Shown here one piece after another: positions 37,253-47,090 of a stretch of 64,000 bases of DNA. Below the pieces are notes generated by a model. The model had not been told where the DNA came from. It ran no database searches and saw only the letters and a program-made list of their open reading frames with translations. The stretch comes from an uncultured Verrucomicrobiales bacterium (GTDB taxonomy: Bacteria; Verrucomicrobiota; Verrucomicrobiia; Verrucomicrobiales; Akkermansiaceae). The position numbers and the translations under genes are program-made. Each line of letters begins with the position of its first letter. Position 1 is the first letter of the stretch. The stretch is taken from the NCBI GenBank assembly GCA_937928545.1, contig CALGJQ010000005.1, forward strand, positions 62,001 through 126,000, in the 5' to 3' direction.

Positions 37253-38185
37253 TTAGTCTTTGCGGGTGAGTTCTACGAAGACCTCTTCCAAGGTCCCGAC
37301 GCGGCGGCTGAGAGAGCGGAGTGGCCAATGTTTCTGATGAGCAAGATTTCCAAGCTTCACTCGGGTGTCGGTATTGGGTGCGACAAAAACGGTGAAGCGA
37401 TTCCAGCCGTCTTGGAGGGACTCGCTGGTGACCTTGGTCACTTCTTCAAAACTTGTGATCGCGAGTTCCGCATCAGGGATAGGGGCCTGCATTTCGACGG
37501 TGACTCGGCCGGCCCGTCTCATGGAATTGACAAGGTTTTGGGGGGTGTCGGCCGCTTTGACCTTGCCTCCATCGATGATGACGACCTTGTTACAGGTCAT
37601 TTCGACCTCGCTGAGGATGTGGGTGGAAAGGAGAATGGTGTGCTTTTCGCCAAGGTTCTGAATGAGCTTTCGAATGGCGCGGATTTGGTTCGGATCCAGG
37701 CCGTTGGTGGGCTCGTCGAGGATGAGGAGGTCAGGCTCGTGAATCAGGGCATCTGCAAGGCCCACGCGCTGGCGATATCCTTTTGAAAGGGTTTTGATCA
37801 TCTTGCGGCGAACATCGCTCAGGCCACAGGTTTCTAGGACCTCGCCCATCCGTTTGCGAAGCTGGCCTCCAGATAGGCCACGCAAGGCACCGCGAAAGCG
37901 AAGGTACTCTTTGACCCGCATCTCGGTATATAAAGGAACGTTTTCGGGCATGTAGCCAATCCGTTTGCGGACTTCGAGCGATTCGCGAAAAATATCCTTC
38001 CCCGCAATCCGGGCTGCTCCCGAGCTAGGAGGTAGAAAACCAGTCAACATTCTCAGCGTTGTTGTCTTACCGGCACCATTGGGGCCCAAGAATCCGACGA
38101 TCTCGCCTCGGGCGACTTCGAAAGAAATTTGGTCGACCGCTTTGTGGCGGCCATAATTTTTGCTGAGACTAGAAATCTCGATCAT
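37253..38185 (-). CDS. ABC-2 type ATPase, GldA-like
   Basis: This 310-residue ATPase has Walker A GPNGAGKTTTLRML, signature LSKGYRQRVGLADAL, Walker B LLILDEPTNGLDPNQ and the switch STHILSEVEM. The C-terminal 90 residues (AELAITSFEEVTKVTSESL, RRVGTLEEVFVELTRKD) are the extension found in ABC-2/GldA proteins. It is the first gene of the operon gldA-gldF-gldG-DUF4340. The likely promoter lies in the 130 bases shared with sucA, which is divergent. Confidence 0.92.
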   Translation of the reverse strand: MIEISSLSKNYGRHKAVDQISFEVARGEIVGFLGPNGAGKTTTLRMLTGFLPPSSGAARIAGKDIFRESLEVRKRIGYMPENVPLYTEMRVKEYLRFRGALRGLSGGQLRKRMGEVLETCGLSDVRRKMIKTLSKGYRQRVGLADALIHEPDLLILDEPTNGLDPNQIRAIRKLIQNLGEKHTILLSTHILSEVEMTCNKVVIIDGGKVKAADTPQNLVNSMRRAGRVTVEMQAPIPDAELAITSFEEVTKVTSESLQDGWNRFTVFVAPNTDTRVKLGNLAHQKHWPLRSLSRRVGTLEEVFVELTRKD

Positions 38186-38315
38186 GCGAATTTTTATGTG
38201 GAATCAAAGGTGCGCGATTGACTCGCGGAGGTGTGGGCATTAGCTAAATGCATAGTTCGTGTTCTTCCAAGCTCGAATCTCACTCATCCGCGAATAACGC
38301 CCTGCATCGACACCT

Positions 38316-41102
38316 ATGTCCTCCCATATCTCTTCACGGTTTAATGCCGCTCTTTTGGACGAAAAATTTGAGCAATGGAGCAATGACCCTCAGTCGGTTG
38401 AGGCAAATTGGGCGGCTTTCTTCGAGGGCTTTGAGCTAGGCTCGACTCTTCCAAAGAAAGGCGGTCCCAATGGCACTCCGGCCGTTGCGGCGGGTTCCAC
38501 CGCTCCCGATATGAGGCTTTCGGAGGAGCAACTCTCTTTTCGGGGTAAAGTGGTCAGCCTCATTTACAATTATCGGACTCTGGGTCACACGCAGGCTCAT
38601 ATTAATCCGCTCGAGGAATCGGGGCCGGTAAATCCACGTCTTCAATTGGAGAGCTTTGGCCTCACCGAGGCGGATTTGGATCGTGAGGCCGCGACGCAAT
38701 TCTTCCGCAAGGGGGAGCCCACTAAACTTCGTGATCTAGAGGCAGCGCTCAAAGAGACCTACTCAGGCCGCACCGGCTTTGAGTATATGCACATCCATAA
38801 TACGGAGGTGCGGAACTGGATTCGCCGTCGGGTTGAAGAGCGAGCTGGTCAACCTCCCATTAGCTCGGACGATCAGAAACAGGCATTGCGCTGGTTGATG
38901 GAGGCGGAGCTCTTTGAAAGCTTCCTCGGCAAAAAGTTTTTGGGAGAAAAGCGTTTTTCTCTCGAAGGAGGAGAGGGCTTGATGATTCTTCTTAATCGCA
39001 TCCTTGAAGGCTGTCCTGCCAAAGGGGTGCAGGAGATTGAGATGGGAATGCCGCATCGTGGACGTCTTAACGTTCTGGCGCACTTCGTGAAGAAGTCGAT
39101 CTCGACCCTTCTTTACGAATTCACTCCGAACTATGTTCCCGATCTTGTCGCAGGGGATGGTGATGTGAAATACCACCTTGGCTACGAGAAGGTTCGTAAG
39201 TTTCCTGACGGGGACGTCCGAGTGAGTCTGGCCGCCAACCCAAGTCACCTTGAAGCGGTGAATGCGGTGGTGGAAGGAAAAGCCCGCGCTCGCCAACGGC
39301 TGATTGGAGATGACGAGGTGAAGACGAACCGGAAGGTGGTTTTACCTCTCTTACTTCATGGTGATGCCGCATTTGCGGGGCAGGGACCGGTTGCCGAGGT
39401 TCTTAATCTGTCACAACTTGGGGGCTATCGCACCGGAGGGACGATTCATGTCATCGTGAATAACCAAATTGGTTTCACGACGATGCCTTCAGATGCTCGC
39501 TCATCAGCTTATGCCACGGATGTTGCGAAGATGATCGAAGCACCGATTCTCCATGTGAATGGCGAGCGTCCAGAGGAGTTGATTTGGGCTGCTGAGTTTG
39601 CTCTCGATTTCCGTCAAGTTTGGGGCCGCGATGTTGTCATCGATATGTATTGCTACCGTCGACAGGGCCATAATGAGAACGATCAGGCGGCGTTCACTCA
39701 GCCGCATATCTATCGCAAGATTGAGGGGCGTAAGACGGCAGGTCAGCTTTTCCGCGATGAACTAGTGGCTTCAGGGGTGATCACGGTTGGTGAAGGACAA
39801 GAACTGCATGATGAGATTTGGAATGGTCTCGATGCGGGCCTCGAAGCAATGCGCAAGCACGAGGAAGATGGAAACTTTGACGAATATACCGGCTCAACGG
39901 CAGAGGCTCAGCCGCCTTATTCGCATGATGCGGTCACCACCGGAATTGATCTCGATACGCTTCAGCATATTGGGAAAGTGCTGACCACCATTCCCGAAGG
40001 CTTCCGCCTACATCCCACCTTGGCAAAGCGCTTTGTGCCACGTCGGGCAGAAGCACTTCAAAATGGAGGGCCTTTTGACTGGGCCTTTGCGGAGGCTCTC
40101 GCCTTTGGCTCACTTTTGATTGAGGGATACCCCGTGCGTCTTTCCGGTCAGGATTGTCGCCGTGGAACCTTTAGCCAACGTCACGCCGTCTTCTACGATT
40201 ACGAAACGCGTGAGCGCTATATTCCGCTGCGTGAGATTAGTGATAATCAGGAACGTTTTTGCGTTTATAATAGTCTTCTTTCCGAAGCGGCGGTTCTTGG
40301 TTTTGACTACGGATACTCCTTGGGTTGCCCGAATATGCTCATCCTTTGGGAGGCTCAGTTTGGTGATTTTGTCAATGGAGCTCAGGTCATCATCGATCAG
40401 TTTATTTCATCGGCAGAATCGAAGTGGCAAACGCCAAGCTCAATGGTGCTTCTCCTGCCTCACGGATACGAGGGGATGGGGCCAGAGCACTCGAGCGCTC
40501 GCCTGGAACGTTTCCTTCAGCTTTGTGCGGAGAAGAATATGATTGTGGGAAATTTCACAACTCCGGCTCAGTATTTCCACGCCTTACGCCGTCAAAAACT
40601 TTCGCCGACTCGTAAGCCTTTGATCTTAATGACGCCAAAGAGTCTTCTCACTCACCCGCGGGCCGTTTCTCATATTGAAGACTTTTTGGACGAATCCAGC
40701 TTCCGTGAAATCTTGCCTGACCACTTTGAGTTCGAAAAGCCAGAGAACGTCACGCGCGTGATTTTCTGCTCAGGTAAGGTTTACTACGATCTCCTCACTT
40801 ACCGTGAAGAAAACGATATTAAGAATGCCGCGATCGTGCGCGTTGAGCAGATTTATCCACTTCACACCGAGGAGATTAAACAGGTGATTAGCCCTTACCG
40901 CTCGGCCAAAAAGTTCGTTTGGTGTCAGGAGGAGCCGCTCAATATGGGAGCTTGGTTCTTCATGCAGCCTCGTCTTGAAAATCTCACGCGCAGTCGCGTC
41001 CGTTACGCCGGTCGTGAGCGCGCCTCCAGTCCTTCCACCGGCTCCAAGGCCGTTCACAAACGCGAGCAAAAGATGCTCTGCGAAAAAGCTTTCTCAGTTT
41101 AA
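38316..41102 (+). CDS. sucA: 2-oxoglutarate dehydrogenase E1 component
   Basis: This 928-residue thiamine diphosphate enzyme decarboxylates 2-oxoglutarate in the TCA cycle. The N-terminal FNAALLDEKFEQW with NWAAFFEGFE is the E1o segment that docks on E2. Core motifs: MGMPHRGRLNVLAHF, LHGDAAFAGQG (thiamine-metal site), NNQIGFTT, and PHGYEGMGPEHSSARLERFL in the transketolase-like half. The C-terminal EEPLNMGAWFFMQPRL matches SucA. The sucB start is 6 bases after its stop. No lpd gene is nearby, so E3 must be encoded elsewhere. Confidence 0.96.
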   Translation: MSSHISSRFNAALLDEKFEQWSNDPQSVEANWAAFFEGFELGSTLPKKGGPNGTPAVAAGSTAPDMRLSEEQLSFRGKVVSLIYNYRTLGHTQAHINPLEESGPVNPRLQLESFGLTEADLDREAATQFFRKGEPTKLRDLEAALKETYSGRTGFEYMHIHNTEVRNWIRRRVEERAGQPPISSDDQKQALRWLMEAELFESFLGKKFLGEKRFSLEGGEGLMILLNRILEGCPAKGVQEIEMGMPHRGRLNVLAHFVKKSISTLLYEFTPNYVPDLVAGDGDVKYHLGYEKVRKFPDGDVRVSLAANPSHLEAVNAVVEGKARARQRLIGDDEVKTNRKVVLPLLLHGDAAFAGQGPVAEVLNLSQLGGYRTGGTIHVIVNNQIGFTTMPSDARSSAYATDVAKMIEAPILHVNGERPEELIWAAEFALDFRQVWGRDVVIDMYCYRRQGHNENDQAAFTQPHIYRKIEGRKTAGQLFRDELVASGVITVGEGQELHDEIWNGLDAGLEAMRKHEEDGNFDEYTGSTAEAQPPYSHDAVTTGIDLDTLQHIGKVLTTIPEGFRLHPTLAKRFVPRRAEALQNGGPFDWAFAEALAFGSLLIEGYPVRLSGQDCRRGTFSQRHAVFYDYETRERYIPLREISDNQERFCVYNSLLSEAAVLGFDYGYSLGCPNMLILWEAQFGDFVNGAQVIIDQFISSAESKWQTPSSMVLLLPHGYEGMGPEHSSARLERFLQLCAEKNMIVGNFTTPAQYFHALRRQKLSPTRKPLILMTPKSLLTHPRAVSHIEDFLDESSFREILPDHFEFEKPENVTRVIFCSGKVYYDLLTYREENDIKNAAIVRVEQIYPLHTEEIKQVISPYRSAKKFVWCQEEPLNMGAWFFMQPRLENLTRSRVRYAGRERASSPSTGSKAVHKREQKMLCEKAFSV

Positions 41103-41108
41103 TTGACC

Positions 41109-42479
41109 ATGTCCCAAGATATTATCATTCCCTCCGTCGGAGAATCGATCACTTCAGTTCTCGTCTCCCGTTGGCATCACGCTGATGGAGCGAGCGTTCA
41201 GAAAGGAGAGGTCGTTGCGACCCTCGAAACGGATAAGGTTTCGCCTGAAATCGAAGCCGCGGTTTCGGGAACCCTTTCAATCTCAGTTCCCGAAGGAGAA
41301 GAGGTTGCGATTGGCGCGGTCATCGGCGCAATCGCGGAAGGTGAAGTCGCCTCGAGTGCGGCTCCAGCAGCGGCAAGTCCAAGTCCGGAAGCAGCATCTC
41401 CGTCACCGAGTGGAGAAGTGGTCGATATCGTCATGCCAGCCGCTGGTGACTCGATCACCTCTGGAACCATCGCTGCGTGGGCGGTGGCTGATCAAGGTTT
41501 CGTGAAAAAAGGTGAGACCGTTTTGACCGTGGATACCGATAAAGTGTCGCAGGAAATCGAGGCCCAAAGCAGTGGGCTTGTCACCATTGAGGTTGCGGAG
41601 GGAAGCGAAGTAGAGATTGGGCAAAAGCTCGGGAGTATCGCGGTGTCAGAAGCGCCAGCGGAAGCCTCGACCCCTGCACCAGCTCCGTTTGCTGAGACTC
41701 CCAAGCAAGAGGCGACTTCTGCTCCTCAGGCAACTCCGGCTGCTCCCGTACCTGCGGCTAAGGCTCCCGTCAATGATGAGGGGCGTGTCACGCGTAAAAA
41801 GATGAGTCCGCTGCGTCGTAAGATTGCGCAGCATCTCGTTAACGCCCAACAGACGGCGGCGATTCTCACGACCTTTAACGAAGTCGATATGACGGCCGTG
41901 ATGGAGCTTCGGAAAGCGGTCCAAGAAGACTTTGTCGCAAAGCACGGGGTGAAACTCGGTTTCATGTCCCTCTTTACCAAGGCGGTGGTGCAGGCGCTCA
42001 AAGATGTTCCTTCAATCAATGCCAGCATTGAAGAAAACGAGATCGTTCAAAATCATTTCTACGATGTCGGAATCGCGATCGGAACCGAGAAGGGACTCAT
42101 CGTTCCCGTCGTTCGTGATTGTGATCAAAAGTCTTTTGCCCAGATCGAGAAAGACATCATCGGATACGCGACCAAGGCGAAGGAAGGAAAGATCGAATTG
42201 GCTGACCTCATGGGTGGTGTCTTTACCATCTCGAATGGTGGTGTTTATGGCTCGCTCCTTAGCACCCCGATTTTGAATCCGCCGCAAAGTGGAATCCTTG
42301 GGATGCACACCATTCAACAACGTCCGATGGCGGTGAATGGTGAGGTGAAGATTCGCCCGATGATGTATCTCGCGATGAGCTACGATCACCGACTGGTGGA
42401 CGGCAAAGAGGCGGTGACTTTCCTGATTAAGATCAAGGACTGCCTTGAGAATCCGACTCGGATGATGCTCGAAATGTAG
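41109..42479 (+). CDS. sucB: 2-oxoglutarate dehydrogenase E2 with two lipoyl domains
   Basis: The ATG at 41109 ([13 protein letters not shown]) gives 456 residues; a TTG two codons earlier is less likely. Two lipoyl domains stand in tandem, about 1-80 and 100-178, with lipoyl-lysine motifs ETDKVS and DTDKVS. An Ala/Pro-rich linker, an E3/E1-binding domain ([18 protein letters not shown] begins the core) and the acyltransferase core follow, ending with [14 protein letters not shown], the active-site DHRxxDG. Most E2o proteins carry one lipoyl domain, so the doubled one is a little unusual. sucA context fixes it as succinyltransferase. Confidence 0.93.
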   Translation: MSQDIIIPSVGESITSVLVSRWHHADGASVQKGEVVATLETDKVSPEIEAAVSGTLSISVPEGEEVAIGAVIGAIAEGEVASSAAPAAASPSPEAASPSPSGEVVDIVMPAAGDSITSGTIAAWAVADQGFVKKGETVLTVDTDKVSQEIEAQSSGLVTIEVAEGSEVEIGQKLGSIAVSEAPAEASTPAPAPFAETPKQEATSAPQATPAAPVPAAKAPVNDEGRVTRKKMSPLRRKIAQHLVNAQQTAAILTTFNEVDMTAVMELRKAVQEDFVAKHGVKLGFMSLFTKAVVQALKDVPSINASIEENEIVQNHFYDVGIAIGTEKGLIVPVVRDCDQKSFAQIEKDIIGYATKAKEGKIELADLMGGVFTISNGGVYGSLLSTPILNPPQSGILGMHTIQQRPMAVNGEVKIRPMMYLAMSYDHRLVDGKEAVTFLIKIKDCLENPTRMMLEM

Positions 42480-42480
42480 T

Positions 42481-43932
42481 CTAGGCCAAGATCGGCTTCA
42501 CGACCTTGCCGTGCACATCGGTGAGGCGGAAGTGGCGGCCTTGGAACTTGTAAGTGAGGGCGGTGTGGTCGATTCCCAAGAGGTGGAGAATGGTGGCCTG
42601 AAGATCATGAACGTGGACTGCGTTTTCATCGTAGGCATGTTTGTCCGGTGAAATCGTCATTCCGTTTTGATCGACGAGATTGTAGCCATAATCATCGGTC
42701 TGGCCGAAGGACATCCCGGCTTTGATCCCGCCTCCAGCCATCCAGATCGAGAAACAGCGAGGATGGTGATCACGACCAAAGCCTCCGGGCGTGAGCTTGC
42801 CCTGCGAGTAGTTGGTCCTTCCAAATTCTCCTCCCCAGATGACGAGGGTATCATCGAGCATGCCTCTCCGTTTGAGATCAGAGACGAGGGCGGCGGAAGC
42901 TTGGTCGGTTTCCTTACATTGACGAGAAATGCCGCCCTTAAGTCCTCCGTGTTGATCCCATCCTTGGTGGTAGAGTTGGATGAACTTGACGCCGCGTTCG
43001 GCGAGTCGACGAGCCATCAAACAGTTTGCGGCGAAGGTTCCGGGGTTGCGGGAATCCTTTCCATAGAGTTCGTAAGTCTCGTCGGTTTCCTCGCTCAGGT
43101 CGGCGACTTCAGGGACGCTCGACTGCATGTTGAAGGCCATCTCGTATTGCTTGATGCGGTCTTGAATCGCGACATCGGGGCTCAGAGCATGTTGGTGAGA
43201 GTGTAGTTCAGCGAGGCGATCGAGAAGAAGGCGTCGGGACTTTTCCGAAACTCCATCGGGGTTGCTGAGATAAAGGACGGGATCTTTTCCAGAGCGAAAG
43301 CGCACTCCTTGGTATTCGGTGGGCAGAAAGCCAGACCCCCAAAAGCGGGAGAGAAGCGGCTGTCCGCCTTTTCCCTTGGTGTTGAGGACGACGAAGGAAG
43401 GGAGGTCATTGTTCGAAGTGCCGAGGCCGTATTGAAGCCACGCGCCGATGGAGGGACGGCCGGAAATTTGAGAGCCAGTTTGGAGGTAGGTGACTGCGGG
43501 GCCGTGGTTAATGGCCTCGGTGTACATGTTTTTTACGACACAGATATCGTCCGCAATCTTGGCGGTATACGGGAGGATTTCGGAGAACGATTGGCCGGAG
43601 TCGCCGTGCTGGGAAAATTCGAAAGGTGAGCCTGCCAGTGGGATCGAGGATTGGTTGCCTGACATACTCGAGAGGCGCTGGTTTCCTCGGATCTCATCAG
43701 GAAGTTGCTCGCCATGTTTTTTCTGAAGCAAGGGTTTCGGGTCGAAGAGGTCGATTTGCGAAGGACCTCCCGATTGGCAGAGGAAGATAACCCGTTTTGC
43801 TTTCGCGGGGATTTTTGACTTCCGGGAAAGGGGGCCATTTTCGGCATTTAGGAGATCGGCCAAAGCGAGGCCACCAAATCCGAGAGCAGAATTTCGGAGA
43901 ACATCGCGGCGGTTGAGGAAAGGAGAAGTCAT
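42481..43932 (-). CDS. DUF1501 protein, Tat-exported
   Basis: This 483-residue protein begins with a twin-arginine signal (LNRRDVLRNSALGFGGLAL). The mature part has FLCQSGGPSQIDLFDPKP, SFVVLNTKGKGGQP, KFIQLYHQGWDQHGG and IWGGEFGRTNYSQGK, all hallmarks of DUF1501, an alkaline-phosphatase/sulfatase-like fold whose substrate is not known. These proteins are massively expanded in Planctomycetes and Verrucomicrobia and pair with PSCyt1-DUF1549-DUF1553 proteins. Here its partner ends 6 bases upstream, so the two form one unit. Confidence 0.93.
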   Translation of the reverse strand: MTSPFLNRRDVLRNSALGFGGLALADLLNAENGPLSRKSKIPAKAKRVIFLCQSGGPSQIDLFDPKPLLQKKHGEQLPDEIRGNQRLSSMSGNQSSIPLAGSPFEFSQHGDSGQSFSEILPYTAKIADDICVVKNMYTEAINHGPAVTYLQTGSQISGRPSIGAWLQYGLGTSNNDLPSFVVLNTKGKGGQPLLSRFWGSGFLPTEYQGVRFRSGKDPVLYLSNPDGVSEKSRRLLLDRLAELHSHQHALSPDVAIQDRIKQYEMAFNMQSSVPEVADLSEETDETYELYGKDSRNPGTFAANCLMARRLAERGVKFIQLYHQGWDQHGGLKGGISRQCKETDQASAALVSDLKRRGMLDDTLVIWGGEFGRTNYSQGKLTPGGFGRDHHPRCFSIWMAGGGIKAGMSFGQTDDYGYNLVDQNGMTISPDKHAYDENAVHVHDLQATILHLLGIDHTALTYKFQGRHFRLTDVHGKVVKPILA

Positions 43933-43938
43933 AGAATG

Positions 43939-46890
43939 CTATTGCTTGGTGTTGACCTCGTTGAGGTTAAGGACGGCTTGAGCGAGGCTGGTCAGGGCGG
44001 CAAGTTCGGGAGTGGCGGATTTTGATTTACGATGGCCTTGGTCCATGAAGCTTTGAGCTTCTTTAGGGTGGGTTTGGAAGTGAGTGAGTTGCTCGGTGTA
44101 AATTTTCTCAAGAATCCCCATCTCGGTTTCATCCGGATTTCGAGAAGTTAGTCGGAGGTAGACGTCGGTGATCGTGGCCTTGAGGTCATCCGGATGTTTT
44201 TGGGAGGCACTCTCGGCGAGGTGACGAGAAGCTTCGACGAATTGAACACCGTTGAGTAATACGAGGGCTTGAAGAGGGGTGGAAGTGGAGTCTCGTTTTG
44301 CCGAGCAGACATCACGTTTCACCGCGTCAAAGGCCATCATGACTGGAGATGGTCCGGTTCGTCTCCAATAGGTGTAAAGTGAGCGGCGGTAGAGGCCTTC
44401 ACCTAAAGTGGGTTTGCTGGGTTTGAAAGATTCGGCGAGATCGTAAGGATGGACGGAAGGACCACCAATCTTGGGGACGAGAAGTCCCGAAGCGGCGAGA
44501 GCCTGGTCTCGGATTGCCTCGGCTGGCAGGCGATGTCTCGGGCCTCGGGCGAGAAATTTGTTGTCGGGATCTTGTTCGATCTCGAGCGAGTTGGCTGAGG
44601 AATCTTGTTGGTAGGTTTTTGAAGAAACGATCTCTTTGACGAGTGCTTTGACATCCCATCCGGAAGCGATGAATCGGGCGGAGAGTTCGTCGAGAAGTTC
44701 GCGATGTTCGGGTCGTTCGCCTTGGATGCCAAAGTCTTCAGAGGTGTTGACAAGGCCGCGTCCGAAAAAGGCCTGCCAGAGTCGATTGACGGTCACTCGC
44801 GCGGTGAGTGGGTGCTTGGGGTGAGTGAGCCATTTCGCGAGTTCAAGACGATTGGTGGCCTTCATCCCGAAGTCTGGCAGGAAAGCGGGAAGGGCGGCTT
44901 CGACAGGTTCTCCTCGCGAATCGTAAGCTCCACGGTTGAGGATGAAGGCCTGCTTTGGCTCGTCGAGCTCTGCCATGACCATGATCTCAGGAATGGAGTT
45001 CTGAAGCTTGTTGTGATCGGCGCGGGCCTTTTTGAGATTGGCGAGAGCTTCTTGGTACGAGGGATCTCGTAAAAGAGCGCTTTGCGGATCTAGAGGAGGA
45101 TCGACTTGCGGAGAGTGAAGCTGTGCGATTTCGAGTGGGCTGAGTTCACGATCGAAGACGTAGAATTCATCGACCAAGCCGTTCTTAAACCCGCGATCAC
45201 GCATTCTTTCTCCAATATGAATGTGCGGGTTACCTCCACCTTTGATGGGGCGGGTGAGTTTGTCGCGAACGATGCTCGTTTTCGCTTCTTGGCCGTTGAT
45301 GAAAATTTTGAGGCCTTCGGCGCGAGATGAGCCATCGTTGCTGACGGTGACATGAACCCACTCGCCGGGTTTGATCGCTTCATTGGTCTTGATTGAGATC
45401 GCATTGCCCGGCCAGAAGTGGATGAGCGACCATTGGAGCTGGTTCTCGAGAAGGAGGAGTTCGTAGCCCCGCGAAGCGGCATCATGCCAAGCTTTGGAGC
45501 GCGAGAAGACGACGGCGCGATCTTTGACGTCAGGGCTTTGGAGCCAGAGTGAAACGGTAAAGGGATGTTCCCGTGGAAAGTCTCCGACTTTGGTGGTGAC
45601 GGCGTCATCCCCGGTGAGTCTCAGAGCTTTACCGATCTTTCCGGGTTCGGGTTTATTTGCGCCATCGGGCTTGCTGTCCTCGAAGGTGAGATGAAGGAGT
45701 TGCTCGCTCAATGGGAGGAGCTTTTGACTCGGATCGACTTCGATCTCGCCGAGTGTTGTCAACTTTTGAAGAGCCTCGGCGCTTGCGAACTCTTTGTCTT
45801 TCAATTGCTGCTTCTGAGCCTCGCTGGGAAGCGAGATGGCGGGAGTGGGAGTGGCTTCAGGATTAAAATAGGAATAGAGGCCGGATTCATCGATGTCATC
45901 GAAGAAGGCGAAGAGCGAGTAGTAGTCTTTCGCGGTGGTGGGATCGTATTTGTGATCGTGACAGCGAGAGCACTCCATGGTTAGGCCGAGAAAAGTGGTG
46001 CCGAAGGTGTGAACTCGGTCGGCAATGTATTCGACGCGGAATTCCTCAGGGACGGAGCCGCCTTCAACTTTTTGTTGGTGAAGCCGCGAGAAGGCGGTGG
46101 CGATACGGGTCTCTTCGTTGGCATCGGGAAGCATGTCGCCTGCGACCTGTTCGTGAATGAAGCGATCGAAGGGCTTATTGGCGTTGAAGGAATTGATGAC
46201 GTAGTCGCGATAGGGCCAGACGCGACGGTCTTTATCCTGTTGGAATCCGTAACTATCGGCGTAGCGAGCGACATCGAGCCAAGGGGTCGCCATGTGTTCT
46301 CCGTAAGCAGGTGAGGTGAGGAGTTGATCGATGAAAGGGCTCAGGTTTTCTTCATCGAAAGATGAAATTTGTTTAAGGGTCGGCGGGAGACCGGTCAGAT
46401 CAAAAGTGAGGCGGCGAAGCAGTTGGTGAGGCTTGGTAGCTGGCTTTAACTTAAGGTCTCTTTTTGCGAGTTGAGTGGAAACGAGCTCGTCGATTGACTT
46501 TCCGTTTGAATCAGGAAGGGGGGTGAAAGCCCAGTGATCGGTGTATTCTGCTCCTTCCTGAATCCAGCGGGCGAGGAGGTCCTTTTGTTCCTGACTGAGT
46601 TTGCGGTGGGAGTCGGGCGGCGGCATGAGGTCCTCCGGATCCTTTGAGTGGATACGAGCGATCATTTCAGACTTCTCGGGTTTCCCTTCCACGATTGCTC
46701 CGGCGTCGAGAGCATCCTCGCGGAGATCGAGGCGGAGGTCTCCTTCCCGGTGCGAGGGGTCCGTCCCGTGACAATAGTAGCAGTTTTCAGAGAGAATCGG
46801 CTGAATGTCTCGGTCGAAGGAGATCTTTTCCTCCCCAAAAGTGGAAAGGCTCAAGATCAGAAAAAGCAAAGAGGAAAGGGCTTTAGACAT
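43939..46890 (-). CDS. PSCyt1-DUF1549-LamG-DUF1553 protein (Planctomycete-type cytochrome c)
   Basis: The ATG at 46888-46890 gives 983 residues with a signal peptide (ALSSLLFLILSLSTFGEE). The haem motif CYYCH (37-41) lies in a PSCyt1 domain. DUF1549 follows (DELVSTQLAKRDLKL, RRLTFDLTGLPPT, CSRCHDHKYDP with a second CxxCH). A LamG/concanavalin-like beta-sandwich is inserted around 430-600 (EWVHVTVSNDGSSRAEG, HIHIGERMRD), then DUF1553 (LTARVTVNRLWQAFFGRGLV, RGPRHRLPAEAIRDQALA). These proteins are thought to act in periplasmic degradation of complex carbohydrates or in surface electron transfer, but this is not proven. Confidence 0.92.
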   Translation of the reverse strand: MSKALSSLLFLILSLSTFGEEKISFDRDIQPILSENCYYCHGTDPSHREGDLRLDLREDALDAGAIVEGKPEKSEMIARIHSKDPEDLMPPPDSHRKLSQEQKDLLARWIQEGAEYTDHWAFTPLPDSNGKSIDELVSTQLAKRDLKLKPATKPHQLLRRLTFDLTGLPPTLKQISSFDEENLSPFIDQLLTSPAYGEHMATPWLDVARYADSYGFQQDKDRRVWPYRDYVINSFNANKPFDRFIHEQVAGDMLPDANEETRIATAFSRLHQQKVEGGSVPEEFRVEYIADRVHTFGTTFLGLTMECSRCHDHKYDPTTAKDYYSLFAFFDDIDESGLYSYFNPEATPTPAISLPSEAQKQQLKDKEFASAEALQKLTTLGEIEVDPSQKLLPLSEQLLHLTFEDSKPDGANKPEPGKIGKALRLTGDDAVTTKVGDFPREHPFTVSLWLQSPDVKDRAVVFSRSKAWHDAASRGYELLLLENQLQWSLIHFWPGNAISIKTNEAIKPGEWVHVTVSNDGSSRAEGLKIFINGQEAKTSIVRDKLTRPIKGGGNPHIHIGERMRDRGFKNGLVDEFYVFDRELSPLEIAQLHSPQVDPPLDPQSALLRDPSYQEALANLKKARADHNKLQNSIPEIMVMAELDEPKQAFILNRGAYDSRGEPVEAALPAFLPDFGMKATNRLELAKWLTHPKHPLTARVTVNRLWQAFFGRGLVNTSEDFGIQGERPEHRELLDELSARFIASGWDVKALVKEIVSSKTYQQDSSANSLEIEQDPDNKFLARGPRHRLPAEAIRDQALAASGLLVPKIGGPSVHPYDLAESFKPSKPTLGEGLYRRSLYTYWRRTGPSPVMMAFDAVKRDVCSAKRDSTSTPLQALVLLNGVQFVEASRHLAESASQKHPDDLKATITDVYLRLTSRNPDETEMGILEKIYTEQLTHFQTHPKEAQSFMDQGHRKSKSATPELAALTSLAQAVLNLNEVNTKQ

Positions 46891-47090
46891 CGGAAAGAAG
46901 AGGAAAGGCTGACCGTGATTTAAAAATTTGTATGACACGAGCTATCGTCATTCTACTCGATTTGAACCGTCAGGCTGTCACAAAAAAACAATCTGAGAGG
47001 ACTTCGTTTGAATCTTGTAGAAGAAAGACTCTCTCTAAAATCTCACTTTATCCTCGAAAGTCGGGGGTGATTAGCCGCGTAATCCTCTTC

